DNA from: Firmicutes bacterium AF25-13AC
GTDB lineage: Bacteria > Bacillota > Clostridia > Lachnospirales > Lachnospiraceae
Direction: 5' to 3'
NCBI GenBank assembly: GCA_003478935.1
Contig: QUFP01000022.1
Location: 1-62,615 of the forward strand
DNA length: 62,615 nt
In this document: piece after piece, positions 62,332-62,615 of the stretch
How the letters are laid out: each line of letters begins with the position of its first letter
Position numbering within the stretch: the first letter of the stretch is position 1
Made by a program: the position numbers and the translations under genes
Notes under the pieces: generated by a model
The model's input: the letters and a program-made list of their open reading frames with translations, nothing else
The model's database searches: none
What the model was told of the DNA's origin: nothing

Positions 62332-62615
62332 TTATTCTGCAAGATTCTCGCTGCAAAACAGTTCAACACAATCACTGATTACATCCTCAGATGCATCTTT
62401 CTTAATTCCTGATGCCATCCAGTAAGCATAATCTCCATCGTAGAAAGAATTGATCTTGTACTCGGTATATCCGTAGCGAAACTCAATATGATAGGTCGTA
62501 TCTGGCGTATCTGCTGCAAATGCAAAATAAGTAAAATCACCAGAGTTCTCGTCATCGCTCTTATAAATTGCAAAGCTTCCATCCTCTGCATCGCCAACAT
62601 AAGTATAGGTGTGAG
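62332..62615 (-). CDS. Hypothetical protein, C-terminal part only (runs off the window)
   Basis: An open frame enters from the right edge and ends at 62332, giving at least 93 residues: YTYVGDAEDGSFAIYKSDDE, then GDFTYFAFAADTPDTTYHIEFRYGYTEYKINSFYDGDYAYWMASGIKK and DCVELFCSENLAE. It is acidic and aromatic-rich, like exported proteins of gut clostridia, but I recognise no family. The clear terminator after it and consistent coding pattern make it a real gene rather than its overlapping opposite-frame reading. Confidence 0.65.
   Translation of the reverse strand, partial: HTYTYVGDAEDGSFAIYKSDDENSGDFTYFAFAADTPDTTYHIEFRYGYTEYKINSFYDGDYAYWMASGIKKDASEDVISDCVELFCSENLAE

Overview
This 62.6-kb window reads as chromosomal DNA from a low-GC Firmicute, most likely a gut Lachnospiraceae-type Clostridium. 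The pointers are a sufCBDSU Fe-S operon, a thiSFGHE operon under a TPP riboswitch, strong AGGAGG ribosome binding sites, plant-glycan glycosidases with ABC uptake genes, a LytTR/DUF3021 pair and an ABC-F resistance-type ATPase. Nearly all genes are on the minus strand; clear plus-strand genes are a YoaK-family membrane protein (15.7 kb), an esterase (17.8 kb) and a MATE exporter (24.5 kb). I saw no rRNA, tRNA or CRISPR array.

Layout. 0-3 kb: right end of an IS200/IS605-type element, a radical SAM protein, a TetR regulator and a nitroreductase. 3.1-13.9 kb: a four-gene operon for a secreted/anchored von Willebrand A protein, a 1232-residue tubulin/FtsZ-like GTPase and two membrane proteins. 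This is the best candidate for a poorly described system. 13.9-18.8 kb: an XRE-aminotransferase fusion, YoaK, a diglucosyl-diacylglycerol-synthase-like enzyme and an esterase. 18.9-24.3 kb: one operon with a PAP2-undecaprenol kinase fusion, a phasin-like protein, a UbiB/ABC1 kinase and two U32 proteins resembling the UbiU/UbiV pair. 24.4-30.5 kb: MATE, an ABC exporter with LytTR and DUF3021, and a DUF5060-type glycoside hydrolase. 30.6-37.2 kb: an accessory/defence stretch with XRE, ImmA/IrrE, a frameshifted PIN-like gene, a frameshifted LURP-one gene and a GmrSD-like restriction protein. 37.3-42.4 kb: the suf operon. 42.5-45.7 kb: an ABC-F ATPase and an MFS transporter, each with its own strong promoter, short upstream ORF and intrinsic terminator. 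45.7-49.7 kb: gene remnants around a peptide deformylase and a YitT protein. 49.7-53.5 kb: the thi operon. 53.6-60 kb: LacI regulator, binding protein, two permeases and a GH43 glycosidase. 60-62.6 kb: an AI-2E-family transporter behind a yybP-ykoY-type Mn2+ riboswitch, then fragments and a partial gene at the right edge.

How the genes work together. The transport and glycosidase genes form an oligosaccharide uptake unit that must borrow an ATPase encoded elsewhere. The thi genes build the thiazole moiety and are shut off by TPP. The suf genes supply Fe-S clusters, needed for example by the radical SAM protein, ThiH and possibly the U32 pair. The ABC-F and MFS leaders look like antibiotic-sensing attenuators.

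Caution: six genes between 32 and 62 kb (PIN, LURP-one, a metallophosphatase, thiH, the AI-2E transporter and a small ORF) are each broken by what looks like exactly one missing base, several of them in short homopolymers. Never an extra base. This may be a sequencing/assembly artefact rather than true pseudogenes. All family names come from reading the sequences; no database search was possible.
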